This document shows, piece by piece, positions 1 to 7,742 of a stretch of 36,862 nt of DNA; position 1 is the stretch's first letter, and each line of letters begins with the position of its first letter. Source of the stretch: JARROD01 sp037384225 (GTDB taxonomy: Bacteria; Pseudomonadota; Gammaproteobacteria; Pseudomonadales; Cellvibrionaceae); assembly GCA_037384225.1 (NCBI GenBank), contig JARROD010000051.1, positions 1-36,862 of the forward strand. Direction: 5' to 3'. The position numbers were made by a program, and so were the translations under genes. The notes beneath the pieces were generated by a model. That model made no database searches and was not told the origin of the DNA. It saw only the letters and a program-made list of their open reading frames with translations.

Positions 1-513
1 AGCCCGGCGAAATTTTTTACCGGCATTCTCGTATTGACGCTGATTCAATTCCAGCCGCCCCAAACGCTCCAGGGCGGGAACAAAGGCGGCGTCCGCCTCC
101 AGCGCCCTGCGATAGGCCAACTCCGCCAAATCCGTATTGCCGAGCTGCTGGTGAATTACACCGATTTTCACATAGAGATCAGGATCGTTTTTATCAAGAA
201 TAAGTGCGCTTATGTATTGAAACAAAGCTAAGTCCGTATCTCCCATCACCAGCGCTGTGTCGCCACTTTTTACATGCTCGGCCTTCTTCGACACGCCCAC
301 ATCTTCAACTGAAGCATTTCTTTCGCGGTCAAGTTGGGTGTTCGACTTGGCGTTTTTCATTTGCTCCGCTTTAATTCGGGCCTCGTCGATGGAGGGATCG
401 TAAAGTTCGTTGTCTGAAACCACCTGGTACTGAGAGGATATTTTTTTCTCATCCACAGAAGCACAGGAAGTCATCAAAAACGCCAGGAGTGGAACTATTA
501 CTGTTTTCGACAT
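1..513 (-). CDS. tadD: TPR lipoprotein of the Tad locus (TadD-like), 3' end outside window
   Basis: The frame is open from the ATG at 513 to the window edge (171 codons, no stop). It begins with a short hydrophobic signal ending in a lipobox-like LMTSC, so an outer-membrane lipoprotein is expected. A charged linker follows, then tetratricopeptide-like helices from about residue 80 (for example LALFQYISALILDKNDPDLY, then a second repeat with LGNTDLAELAYRRALEAD). TadD proteins of Flp pilus loci are TPR lipoproteins thought to help place the RcpA secretin. Position directly after tadC fits that name. The gap to tadC is 62 bp and the ribosome site is weak. The name rests on context plus TPR content, because TPR sequences alone are not diagnostic. 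Confidence 0.75.
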   Translation of the reverse strand, partial: MSKTVIVPLLAFLMTSCASVDEKKISSQYQVVSDNELYDPSIDEARIKAEQMKNAKSNTQLDRERNASVEDVGVSKKAEHVKSGDTALVMGDTDLALFQYISALILDKNDPDLYVKIGVIHQQLGNTDLAELAYRRALEADAAFVPALERLGRLELNQRQYENAGKKFRRA

Positions 514-575
514 AATCTTGTTTTTAATTTGGTTATTTACACTGTGCATACTACACCTCTCCGCTGTCAAATAGT

Positions 576-1568
576 CTACTTGAATACTTCAAACACTTTT
601 AAGAGTGCCGGGCCTACCGCCACCAGAAAAAAACCGGGCCAGAGACAAAACGTCAGCGGAAATATCAGTTTGGTACCGATTTTAGCCGCCGCCTCTTCTG
701 CCAGTTGCGTTCTTTTATCCCGGAACTCTTCGGAATACACCCGCAGGGTTTCAGCCATGCTGGTCCCGAACCTGGCCGCTTGATCCATTAGACTTACCAG
801 CCCCCGGATTTCATCGAGCCCTGTTCTGGCCGAGAGGTTTTTTAATGCTTTCATTCGCTCCACGCCCAGGCGCATCTCCGCTGATACGGTTTCAAACTCC
901 CACGCCAGCTCCGGGTGGCTGATGCCCAGGTCCCGAGAAACCCGTTGTATCGCTCCCGGCAGGCTGAGGCCGGCCTCGACGCAGATAACCAGCATATCCA
1001 GCGCATCGGGAAAGGCGTGGCGAACTTTTTTAATCCTTTGCTTTTCCAGATAGTCCAGCGCCATGTTGGGTACAATCATACCGAAGTAGGCCCCGCCCAG
1101 GACGTAAAGCAGTACCTGGCTGGAACTGAGCTGCGGAAACCACTGGGTAATCAACAACGCGACAAAACCGACAACCAAAGTGAGCAACGTTTTAATGGAA
1201 TAGAATATTCGCAGTGAATACTCCTGGCGAAAGCCGGCGTGAATCAGCTTTTTCTCAATTTTCGACACTTCAGCGGTGTCTACCGGTACTGCGTAGCCGG
1301 ATATTTTTTCGATTACAGCGTTGTTAAAGGAATTGTTGAATTTTCGCCACAACTTACTTTGCCCCGGCTTCGATAAATCCGTTGGCTCCTGCGGTTTGAC
1401 CGCGAGTTTTTTCAGGCGCTTTTGCAGCGGGCCACTGAAGGAGGAAACAATCAGCGCCAGACTGATTCCAAGGGCAAAGACGGCGGCCGTAACGAAGACT
1501 ACAAAAAACTGACGTTTGATTTCTTCGTTATGCGAGAAAACCGAAAACAGCTCTAGCATATAATCCAT
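576..1568 (-). CDS. tadC: Tad pilus inner-membrane platform protein TadC
   Basis: This 330-residue protein has an N-terminal membrane helix (about residues 20-45), two further hydrophobic segments near 110-160, a T2SF/GspF-type cytoplasmic domain around residues 180-300 (the DALDMLVICVEAGLSLPGAI stretch is typical) and a C-terminal membrane segment. In Flp systems TadC pairs with TadB to form the platform on which the TadA ATPase acts. The ATG at 1568 has a GAGGTG ribosome site that overlaps the tadB stop, so the two are translationally coupled. Length and placement after tadB match the family. The chance of misnaming TadB versus TadC is small, as TadC normally comes second. Confidence 0.93.
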   Translation of the reverse strand: MDYMLELFSVFSHNEEIKRQFFVVFVTAAVFALGISLALIVSSFSGPLQKRLKKLAVKPQEPTDLSKPGQSKLWRKFNNSFNNAVIEKISGYAVPVDTAEVSKIEKKLIHAGFRQEYSLRIFYSIKTLLTLVVGFVALLITQWFPQLSSSQVLLYVLGGAYFGMIVPNMALDYLEKQRIKKVRHAFPDALDMLVICVEAGLSLPGAIQRVSRDLGISHPELAWEFETVSAEMRLGVERMKALKNLSARTGLDEIRGLVSLMDQAARFGTSMAETLRVYSEEFRDKRTQLAEEAAAKIGTKLIFPLTFCLWPGFFLVAVGPALLKVFEVFK

Positions 1569-1570
1569 GA

Positions 1571-2545
1571 CTACACCTCGATACGGATGATTTTTCGCAT
1601 CCAGAGTATCCCCAGCCCCATCGCCAGCATAGCGGCGACCACCAATTTTCTGCCCAATTCACTCTCCACCAGCACCGGGAGGTATTCCGGTGTCGTTACA
1701 TAGAGCATGACAAAGAGCACAAAAGGTACCAGCGCCAGTATCCAGGCGGACATTCTCCCCTCGGCCGACAGGGTTCTCACTTTGCGGCTGAAACGAAAAC
1801 GCGCGCGAATAATCTTGCCGATATTGGATAAAATCTCAGCCAGGTTGCCGCCGGTTTCGCGCTGGATCAAAATGGACGTTACCAGCGCCATGATATTGAC
1901 ACTCTGCACCCGTTCCAGCAGACCGAGTAAGGCCAGCTTTAAATCACAGCCGTAACTGAGATCGGAAAAGGTCACGGCAAATTCTTTGTTTATGGGCTCG
2001 TCCAGTTCCTCGGCAACCAGATGCAGACATTCCTTGAAGGGGTGACCCGCCTGCAACGCCCGGCGCATAATATCTACAGCCTCCGGCAGTTGTTCATCGA
2101 TACGCGCCAGCCTTTTATTCTTATCGCTGTTTACTTTCAACAGAGGGACGTAAAACCCGACCAAAAATCCCCCCAGCGCCAAGGGCCACACCCGGCTCAA
2201 CGCAAAGCATAAAAACGCTGTCACAAGCCCGACGAGCAACGCCAACAGCACTAGCTGGTAGGCTTTCATCGTGTGTCCCGCCTGCTCCAGGTTTGATCTC
2301 AAACCCTGTAACAGTGCGCTGTTTTCCAGGGCGACTTCCCAGGGCTGCAGGCCTTTGAAGCGGTCTTTTCGTATCAGGTCCACCGCCGCCGAGGCTTCGG
2401 TTTCCAATCTGATTTTATCCAGACGCTGCCGCAACCGTTTGCCCGCCTGACGGTTCTCACCGAATACCGGTATGCTCAACCCCATGGCCAAAGCGAATAC
2501 CGCGAAAAACACAAAGACAGCAAATAAATACACCTGACTATTCAT
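1571..2545 (-). CDS. tadB: Tad pilus inner-membrane platform protein TadB
   Basis: This is a GspF/T2SF-family membrane protein of 324 residues. It has an N-terminal transmembrane helix, a pair of helices near residues 95-135, the T2SF domain (LPEAVDIMRRALQAGHPFKE, then QRETGGNLAEILSNIGKIIR) and two C-terminal membrane segments. It forms the Flp platform with TadC. I chose the ATG at 2545 over the upstream in-frame ATG at 2563 because GGAG lies about 8 bases before 2545, while nothing similar precedes 2563. With this start the gene overlaps the end of tadA by 8 bases (ATGAATAG), a classic coupled junction. Confidence 0.93.
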   Translation of the reverse strand: MNSQVYLFAVFVFFAVFALAMGLSIPVFGENRQAGKRLRQRLDKIRLETEASAAVDLIRKDRFKGLQPWEVALENSALLQGLRSNLEQAGHTMKAYQLVLLALLVGLVTAFLCFALSRVWPLALGGFLVGFYVPLLKVNSDKNKRLARIDEQLPEAVDIMRRALQAGHPFKECLHLVAEELDEPINKEFAVTFSDLSYGCDLKLALLGLLERVQSVNIMALVTSILIQRETGGNLAEILSNIGKIIRARFRFSRKVRTLSAEGRMSAWILALVPFVLFVMLYVTTPEYLPVLVESELGRKLVVAAMLAMGLGILWMRKIIRIEV

Positions 2546-3896
2546 AGTCGGCACTCCATTCATAGTCCGGATTAAACAATTCCAGGGGTAATTCGATACC
2601 GCGCTGTTTCAATTGATCATAAAAACCGGGAACTATACCGGTGGCGGCGAATGCACCCAGCACATTGCCGTCCTTGTCGTGCCCTCTGCGTTTAAACGAC
2701 AACAGTTCCGACATGGTGATGACATCCCCTTCCATACCGTTGATTTCCTGGATGCTAACCAGCCGGCGGCGGCCATCCTCCTGGCGCTGGACATGCACGA
2801 CGACATCGACCGCAGAGGCGATCTGCTGCAGCACGGTACGCACCGGCAGATCCAGCCCCGCCATGGACACCATATTTTGAATTCTCGTCAGAGCATCCCG
2901 GGGCGAGTTGGCGTGTATGGTGGTCAGAGAGCCGTCGTGCCCGGTGTTCATCGCCTGCAGCATATCGAAGGCTTCGCCCCCGCGCACTTCCCCCAACACA
3001 ATGCGTTCAGGGCGCATGCGCAGCGTGTTTTTCACCAGGTCCCGCTGGGTGACTTCGCCTTTGTTTTCGATATTCGGCGGTCTTGTTTCCAGTCTTACAA
3101 CATGGGGTTGCTGCATCTGCAACTCGGCGGAATCTTCAATAGTAACGATTCGTTCATCCTCTGGGATGTAGCCGGATAAAATATTCAGCATGGTGGTTTT
3201 TCCCGAACCCGTGCCACCGGAAACAATTGTATTCAGGCGCCCCTTCACCACCCCTTCCAATAACTCGGCAGCGGCCGGCGGCAGCGAGCCTTTACGCACC
3301 AGATTTTCCATATTCAGACGCGTCACGGTAAAACGGCGAATCGACATCATCGGCCCGTCGATGGCCAGCGGCGGGATAATGACGTTAACCCGCGAGCCAT
3401 CTTTGAGACGCGCGTCCACCATGGGCGAGGATTCGTCAATTCGTCTGCCCACACTGGAAACGATGCGATCGATAATATTGCGCAGATGATTTTCATCGAC
3501 AAAGTGAACACTGGTCAGTTCGAGCTTGCCGTTGCGTTCCACATAAACCGCGTCGGGTCCGTTAACCAGAATGTCGGCCACGCTGTCATCGGCCAGCAGT
3601 GATTCCAGTGGTCCCAACCCCATGACTTCATCTTCGATCTGTTTGACAATGCGTTTGCGGGCCAGAATATTGATCGGCAGTGACGACTCTTCGATCAACT
3701 GCTGGCAAATAGCCTGAACCTGCCGGCGCGCCTCGGTCTCCTCGAGCTGGTTCAAGCGGGTCAGATCGATGACTTTCAACAATCGCTCATGAATCTGGTT
3801 TTTAAATTCCAGTTCCTGTTCATTGCGCTGCCGGCTGCCGGCCTCCGATTGCAATGCCGCTGCGGAGTTTGCGGGCTCACGGGATTCTGTTTTCAT
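2538..3896 (-). CDS. tadA: Tad pilus secretion ATPase TadA (CpaF family)
   Basis: This 452-residue cytoplasmic ATPase of the VirB11/PulE secretion superfamily powers Flp pilin polymerisation and probably retraction. Visible motifs are Walker A GGTGSGKT at residues 227-234, an Asp box TIEDSAEL near 252-259, Walker B RIVLGEVRGGEA near 298-309 and the His box GHDGSLTTIHAN near 319-330. The roughly 80-residue N-terminal extension is charged and helical, as in CpaF proteins. The start at 3896 lies four bases after the tadZ stop, with AAGGAG supplied by the last tadZ codons. All expected catalytic motifs are intact. Confidence 0.97.
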   Translation of the reverse strand: MKTESREPANSAAALQSEAGSRQRNEQELEFKNQIHERLLKVIDLTRLNQLEETEARRQVQAICQQLIEESSLPINILARKRIVKQIEDEVMGLGPLESLLADDSVADILVNGPDAVYVERNGKLELTSVHFVDENHLRNIIDRIVSSVGRRIDESSPMVDARLKDGSRVNVIIPPLAIDGPMMSIRRFTVTRLNMENLVRKGSLPPAAAELLEGVVKGRLNTIVSGGTGSGKTTMLNILSGYIPEDERIVTIEDSAELQMQQPHVVRLETRPPNIENKGEVTQRDLVKNTLRMRPERIVLGEVRGGEAFDMLQAMNTGHDGSLTTIHANSPRDALTRIQNMVSMAGLDLPVRTVLQQIASAVDVVVHVQRQEDGRRRLVSIQEINGMEGDVITMSELLSFKRRGHDKDGNVLGAFAATGIVPGFYDQLKQRGIELPLELFNPDYEWSADYE

Positions 3897-3899
3897 CGG

Positions 3900-5126
3900 T
3901 TATAACTCCTTAATTTTATTCAACAACATGCTCAGCATAGGGCGCTCGCCCCCCTGAGCGCCGCCGACGACGTCTTCACAAATACCGAGCATTGCCTTGG
4001 TAATGGCCGAGCGTTTGAACTTGCTGTAGAGCAGTTCACCTTCGTTGATGCATTCATTGACCTGACCGTAGGAATTGGGAATGGCTTTGTCGATCGGGTG
4101 ATTTAAAGCCTGGGCGATTTCCTGCAATGACAGTGCCCCATAATCGCTGTAGCGGTTGACGATCAGGTCGATGGATTTTGCGCTCACGCCCAGATCCCGG
4201 GTTAATATTTTCAGCAGCCTTTTGGCATCGTGCAGGTGGGAATAACACTGTTGTAAAACCACCATCAGCTTGTCGCAACGCTCGATCACCGTACTGGTCA
4301 CTAAATCAATCTGCCGCGGCAAATCGATAATGACGTGTTTATAATTGTTGGTAAGATGAACCAGCAGGCTATCCAGACTCTCGCAGTCGATATCTTCCAG
4401 CATGAGCAATTCATCGGACTTGACATCCAGAACGTGCAGCCCGGAGGGGTGCTTCACCATGTAACCGTCAAGGGCTGCGCTGTCGATATCATTGACATTG
4501 TTCAAGGCATCGACCAGCCCGTACTCCGGCACCAGATCCAGATAACTCAAAAAACTGCCGAACTGGATGTCGAGCCCCAAAATAGCCGTGCTTTCACCGG
4601 TTGTTTCTTTAATGATATGAGCCAGATTGCCGGCGATAAACGTCGCACCGGCGCCGCCTTTGGCATTGATCACGGCGGTTATCGAGCCCCTCTCGGGTTT
4701 ATTTTTTACGTTGTACTCGTCCTGCACCGATTCAATCGTGGCAATCAATTCGCTTTTATCGATCGGGGCTTGAAAATAGTCTATGGCACCGGCCTTCATC
4801 GCCATGCGCATGGCGTTGCGGTCATCGGTATTGCTTAAAATAATAAGCGGTGGCTGCCCGCTGTGGGCGTTGTTGATGAGTTCATGAAGTTCGAGTTCCC
4901 ACTGATCACCAATCCAAAACAGTAGCAGTTGCGGAACGTCCGCCAGGCTGTACAAAGGGGACAAGTGGCCGTTGCAGATATGATTGCTGACAACCTTGCA
5001 GTTGTCGATATTGTTGACCAGAGCACCCATTACTTTGAGCGCGTCCTTGTTTCTGCTGGCAATCATTAGGGTGAAATCCGTGGTGGACTTCATACGTTCC
5101 AGTTTGGAAATGGTGGAGATATTCAT
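3900..5126 (-). CDS. tadZ: Pilus localisation ATPase TadZ/CpaE
   Basis: This 408-residue protein has an N-terminal receiver-like fold (about residues 17-135, without a clear phospho-acceptor set) followed by a MinD/ParA-type ATPase domain. The P-loop reads KGGAGAT at residues 156-162. The MinD-type signature lysine (K156) is present, but the usual second lysine of KGGxGK[ST] is alanine. Departures from the canonical P-loop are known in the TadZ/CpaE group, which places the Tad machine at a pole or patch. The ATG at 5126 is preceded by GAGGG at good spacing. The gene sits immediately before tadA, the standard order. Confidence 0.93.
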   Translation of the reverse strand: MNISTISKLERMKSTTDFTLMIASRNKDALKVMGALVNNIDNCKVVSNHICNGHLSPLYSLADVPQLLLFWIGDQWELELHELINNAHSGQPPLIILSNTDDRNAMRMAMKAGAIDYFQAPIDKSELIATIESVQDEYNVKNKPERGSITAVINAKGGAGATFIAGNLAHIIKETTGESTAILGLDIQFGSFLSYLDLVPEYGLVDALNNVNDIDSAALDGYMVKHPSGLHVLDVKSDELLMLEDIDCESLDSLLVHLTNNYKHVIIDLPRQIDLVTSTVIERCDKLMVVLQQCYSHLHDAKRLLKILTRDLGVSAKSIDLIVNRYSDYGALSLQEIAQALNHPIDKAIPNSYGQVNECINEGELLYSKFKRSAITKAMLGICEDVVGGAQGGERPMLSMLLNKIKEL

Positions 5127-5166
5127 GGCAGCCCTCTTTAATCGAATTCAATAACTTATTTTTGGT

Positions 5167-5637
5167 TTAACACGACGTCGTTCCGGTTCCAGGCGGACTA
5201 ACACCGAGACTCTCGGCCAGCACGGTGGTCGAGTATTCGGACGGAACGATTTCCGGGAACAGTAGCGGAATCAGCATTTGGTGCCTGTAGCCCGTGATTC
5301 TAACCCGGACATAGACGATATCGATAAACTGCGCAACGGGATCGGCAATAATATTTCCGGCAGCGTTCAGGTATTCCAGTTGCACATGTTCCACACCCAG
5401 CCCGTTGACCAAACGGCCTTCCAGTATGGCCAGATTTTTAACCTTTGCGTTCTCCGTCACCGGACATACCGAGGCCAGGCGGGCACCGCGTCGGGTCACT
5501 TCATCGAAGACGTTGAGCGTGTACATCAGGCGGCTGACTTCAATGACGCCGAACATAACCACAAAAAACACCGTCGCCGCTATCGCCAGTTCAACCGTCG
5601 CCAGACCTTTTTGTGTGCGTACGTTTAAGTGTTTCAA
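5167..5637 (-). CDS. tadE: TadE-family pseudopilin
   Basis: This 156-residue protein has a short basic leader, a prepilin-like junction (QKG then LATVELAIA, with Glu at +5), one transmembrane helix and a periplasmic domain with the RRGAR motif common in TadE-like proteins. TadE and TadF are processed by TadV and assist Flp assembly. The start is a TTG at 5637. No in-frame ATG or GTG precedes the hydrophobic segment, and GAGGG lies about 7 bases upstream. The TTGA overlaps the stop of the preceding gene by four bases. Which of the two TadE-like genes is strictly TadE or TadF cannot be settled here. Confidence 0.88.
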   Translation of the reverse strand: MKHLNVRTQKGLATVELAIAATVFFVVMFGVIEVSRLMYTLNVFDEVTRRGARLASVCPVTENAKVKNLAILEGRLVNGLGVEHVQLEYLNAAGNIIADPVAQFIDIVYVRVRITGYRHQMLIPLLFPEIVPSEYSTTVLAESLGVSPPGTGTTSC

Positions 5638-6140
5638 TTGATTGCCCTCATGCGGGTTGTTGTGACCAGCGGCAGTAACAAATCAATGTCATCACCATAG
5701 CCAAAGCTTGAGAATTTGGCCCCAAATAACGGTATAAACGGGTAGTTGACCGTCACCGTAACCATATCGCCGCTACTGCCGAGCGTTATCTGGTCAGCCG
5801 ACAAATTGGCGATTACCGGGTAATCACCACCAGCTTCGTCGCCGTAGACCATAAAATTTTTAACCGCCTGAATTTTTTCCGGTGTTAGATCTATGCTTTG
5901 AACCGAACCGGTATAGGCCCGGGTCGAAAGAAATCTGGCGCCATCCAAAGAAATTTTTGTCAGCGTATTATAGGTGTACAGCAGTCTTCCGATATCAAAA
6001 CACACCAACATGGTTAACAACAACAAAGGTAATACCAGTGTGATTTCCACAAGCGCCGCCCCCCTTATGGGTTTGATTGCCATTATTCTGGTTTCACGTT
6101 TGCCGCAACGTTTGTTGAGCGCGGGAGTAATGGTATTCAT
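5634..6140 (-). CDS. second TadE-family pseudopilin (TadE/TadF-like)
   Basis: This protein of 168 residues has a prepilin-like segment IRGAALVEITLVLPLLLLTM (Gly at -1, Glu at +5), one membrane helix and a small periplasmic domain. It resembles TadE/TadF pseudopilins that act with the Flp machine in the inner membrane. The frame stays open further upstream, to 6281, but that extension lies over tadG in another frame. The ATG at 6140 has GTGAGA at suitable spacing, right after the tadG stop, so I start there. A later ATG (the MAIKPI codon at about 6077) would give a shorter leader and cannot be excluded. Confidence 0.85.
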   Translation of the reverse strand: MNTITPALNKRCGKRETRIMAIKPIRGAALVEITLVLPLLLLTMLVCFDIGRLLYTYNTLTKISLDGARFLSTRAYTGSVQSIDLTPEKIQAVKNFMVYGDEAGGDYPVIANLSADQITLGSSGDMVTVTVNYPFIPLFGAKFSSFGYGDDIDLLLPLVTTTRMRAIN

Positions 6141-6150
6141 TTCAACATTC

Positions 6151-7377
6151 TCACGAGTCGACACTGCCCGGATCCTTGTAGAGCACGATTTTTGTCGGCG
6201 CCGGGCCGCTCCCCGGCGCCATTTGGAAACTGCCATTCGCATCGCACTTGTCCACGATCTGTCCGAACACATGGGCTTCAATGCCCTGCTGCTGGACGGG
6301 TTGAATCAGATACATGCAGGAAAATCCCAGTATTGGCACTTCCCCCTGACCCGATACCGTTCCAGAGCAATCGCCCATGGCGATAGTGATTATGCGGCGG
6401 TGGCACTGAGCGGGATTAACAGAACAATCCGGATAACCCGTCTCATAGTCACCGTAGTGAAAACTCATATCCGTATAAGTGTTGTAAGCACTGCCATCCT
6501 CGAATTCAATATTGCCACTGCCATCGAGGCGCAATCGCGGGTCGGGAGCGTTGGTGACAAAGTCACCGGGGTATTCATTGGCACTCAGGCCGCCACTGTA
6601 TTCACCGAAGCGGGTATTGATGCCCTGCACCAGCGGCCCGACGGTATTGCCCGGCTCGGTTTCGATAACGTCATTCTCGCTCAGGCAAGTTTCCGATTCG
6701 TAACCGCCGGCCGAGGCCTCTCTGATCTGGCTGCCGCCCTGGCCGCCGGGCAGACGGGCGAGTTGAAAATTGCCGTTGCCGATGTCACTGTCCTGGTTGG
6801 ATCCGTGTTTGAGCACCAGGGTTTGATGGACCGGGTAGCCGAACAGTTCCGTCGGATCGTCGGGGTCATCGGGGACGGCGCAAACGATCATCGGCGCTAT
6901 ATCGCAGACATTGCCGTTGAGCGATGGACTCGGCCCGGCTACAGCGGAGGCGGAAATACTCAACTGGTCGGTGCCCACTATCTGCACCAGCCAGGCATCC
7001 AGATCCAGACCGGTGGCGACAACCCGCACAAATGTCGGCGGTGTGGAGCCCGGAACAAAGGGCACCAACGTACTGGAGAACTGTTTTTGCAATGCAATGT
7101 CGCCACCCGCAAGCGCCTGCGCAAGTTCCGGTGAGTTGGCATTGGCGGCAAAGGCAGTGTCCGCCGCACCGGAGGCGGCGCTGGTATCGGCGGTCTGATC
7201 CAGCGTCCGCGCCGCACTCAGCGCCGCCGCGTCCACGGCATTCTGGAGCCGGGTTTTCGATAAAAAAGCATGCCCTCCGTCAAGTGCCAGCCCCAGTACC
7301 CCTAAGATCGATACCAGCGCGATAACCGTCAGCACCATCGCCATGCCCCGCTGCTGTCTAAAAGTCACTGGTTTCAT
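6151..7377 (-). CDS. tadG: TadG-like Flp pilus assembly protein
   Basis: This 408-residue protein begins with the TadE/TadG N-terminal module: a basic leader, the RGMAMVLTVIALVSILGVLG membrane helix and the DGGHAFLSKTRLQNAVDAAA motif. A long extracytoplasmic domain follows, with several cysteines and Gly/Asp/Ser-rich stretches. I see no convincing von Willebrand A metal site in the tail. TadG is needed for Flp pilus assembly, possibly as an envelope-spanning or pilus-associated component. The frame also opens at a GTG at 7401, but the ATG at 7377 has an AGGT ribosome site and puts the helix at the usual distance, so I prefer it. Confidence 0.85.
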   Translation of the reverse strand: MKPVTFRQQRGMAMVLTVIALVSILGVLGLALDGGHAFLSKTRLQNAVDAAALSAARTLDQTADTSAASGAADTAFAANANSPELAQALAGGDIALQKQFSSTLVPFVPGSTPPTFVRVVATGLDLDAWLVQIVGTDQLSISASAVAGPSPSLNGNVCDIAPMIVCAVPDDPDDPTELFGYPVHQTLVLKHGSNQDSDIGNGNFQLARLPGGQGGSQIREASAGGYESETCLSENDVIETEPGNTVGPLVQGINTRFGEYSGGLSANEYPGDFVTNAPDPRLRLDGSGNIEFEDGSAYNTYTDMSFHYGDYETGYPDCSVNPAQCHRRIITIAMGDCSGTVSGQGEVPILGFSCMYLIQPVQQQGIEAHVFGQIVDKCDANGSFQMAPGSGPAPTKIVLYKDPGSVDS

Positions 7378-7426
7378 AAGATTTACCTGCTTGCGATTCA
7401 CTTGCTTGGGTTACGTCACCCGGCGC

Positions 7427-7732
7427 TCAATCCGAGCCTACATCCAGTTCAATATTGCTTTTCACGTCCGTGGTTTCGCCGGCGCCACGATATGCATGCA
7501 ACACTTTTTCTCCCAGTTCGCCATCCATGCCGGCCAGAATTCCCTCGGGCGGTTTGCTGGCGGCGGATTGGTTATAAGTCTGATTCGCCCGCATCTGCTC
7601 CAGGGCACTGCCAAGTTCATAGTCATTCAGCTTATTGCTGCCCAACTCCCAACCGATACTGGAACAAGCCGAGGTGAATAAAAATGTTGATACGATTAAT
7701 GTTCGATGCAATAGTGCCGTTTGAGCCATCAT
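7427..7732 (-). CDS. small lipoprotein of the Tad locus, function unknown
   Basis: This 101-residue protein has a lipoprotein signal: a basic start, a hydrophobic run, and TSAC with the acceptor cysteine at residue 23. The rest is polar, with no transmembrane segment and no domain I recognise. The double ATG at 7732/7729 follows GAGGA at good spacing, and the start lies just after the rcpA stop. The position between the secretin gene and tadG is where other Tad loci carry RcpB or CpaD, accessory outer-membrane proteins. I see no sequence basis for calling it either. A secretin pilotin or peptidoglycan anchor is a guess from context. Confidence 0.8.
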   Translation of the reverse strand: MMAQTALLHRTLIVSTFLFTSACSSIGWELGSNKLNDYELGSALEQMRANQTYNQSAASKPPEGILAGMDGELGEKVLHAYRGAGETTDVKSNIELDVGSD

Positions 7733-7742
7733 GGTGAAATCC

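Noticed and set aside
5974..7134. 386-codon plus-strand frame opposite tadG and the TadE-like gene
   Set aside because: It runs antisense to two genes with clear pilus-assembly features, and its own translation resembles no family.
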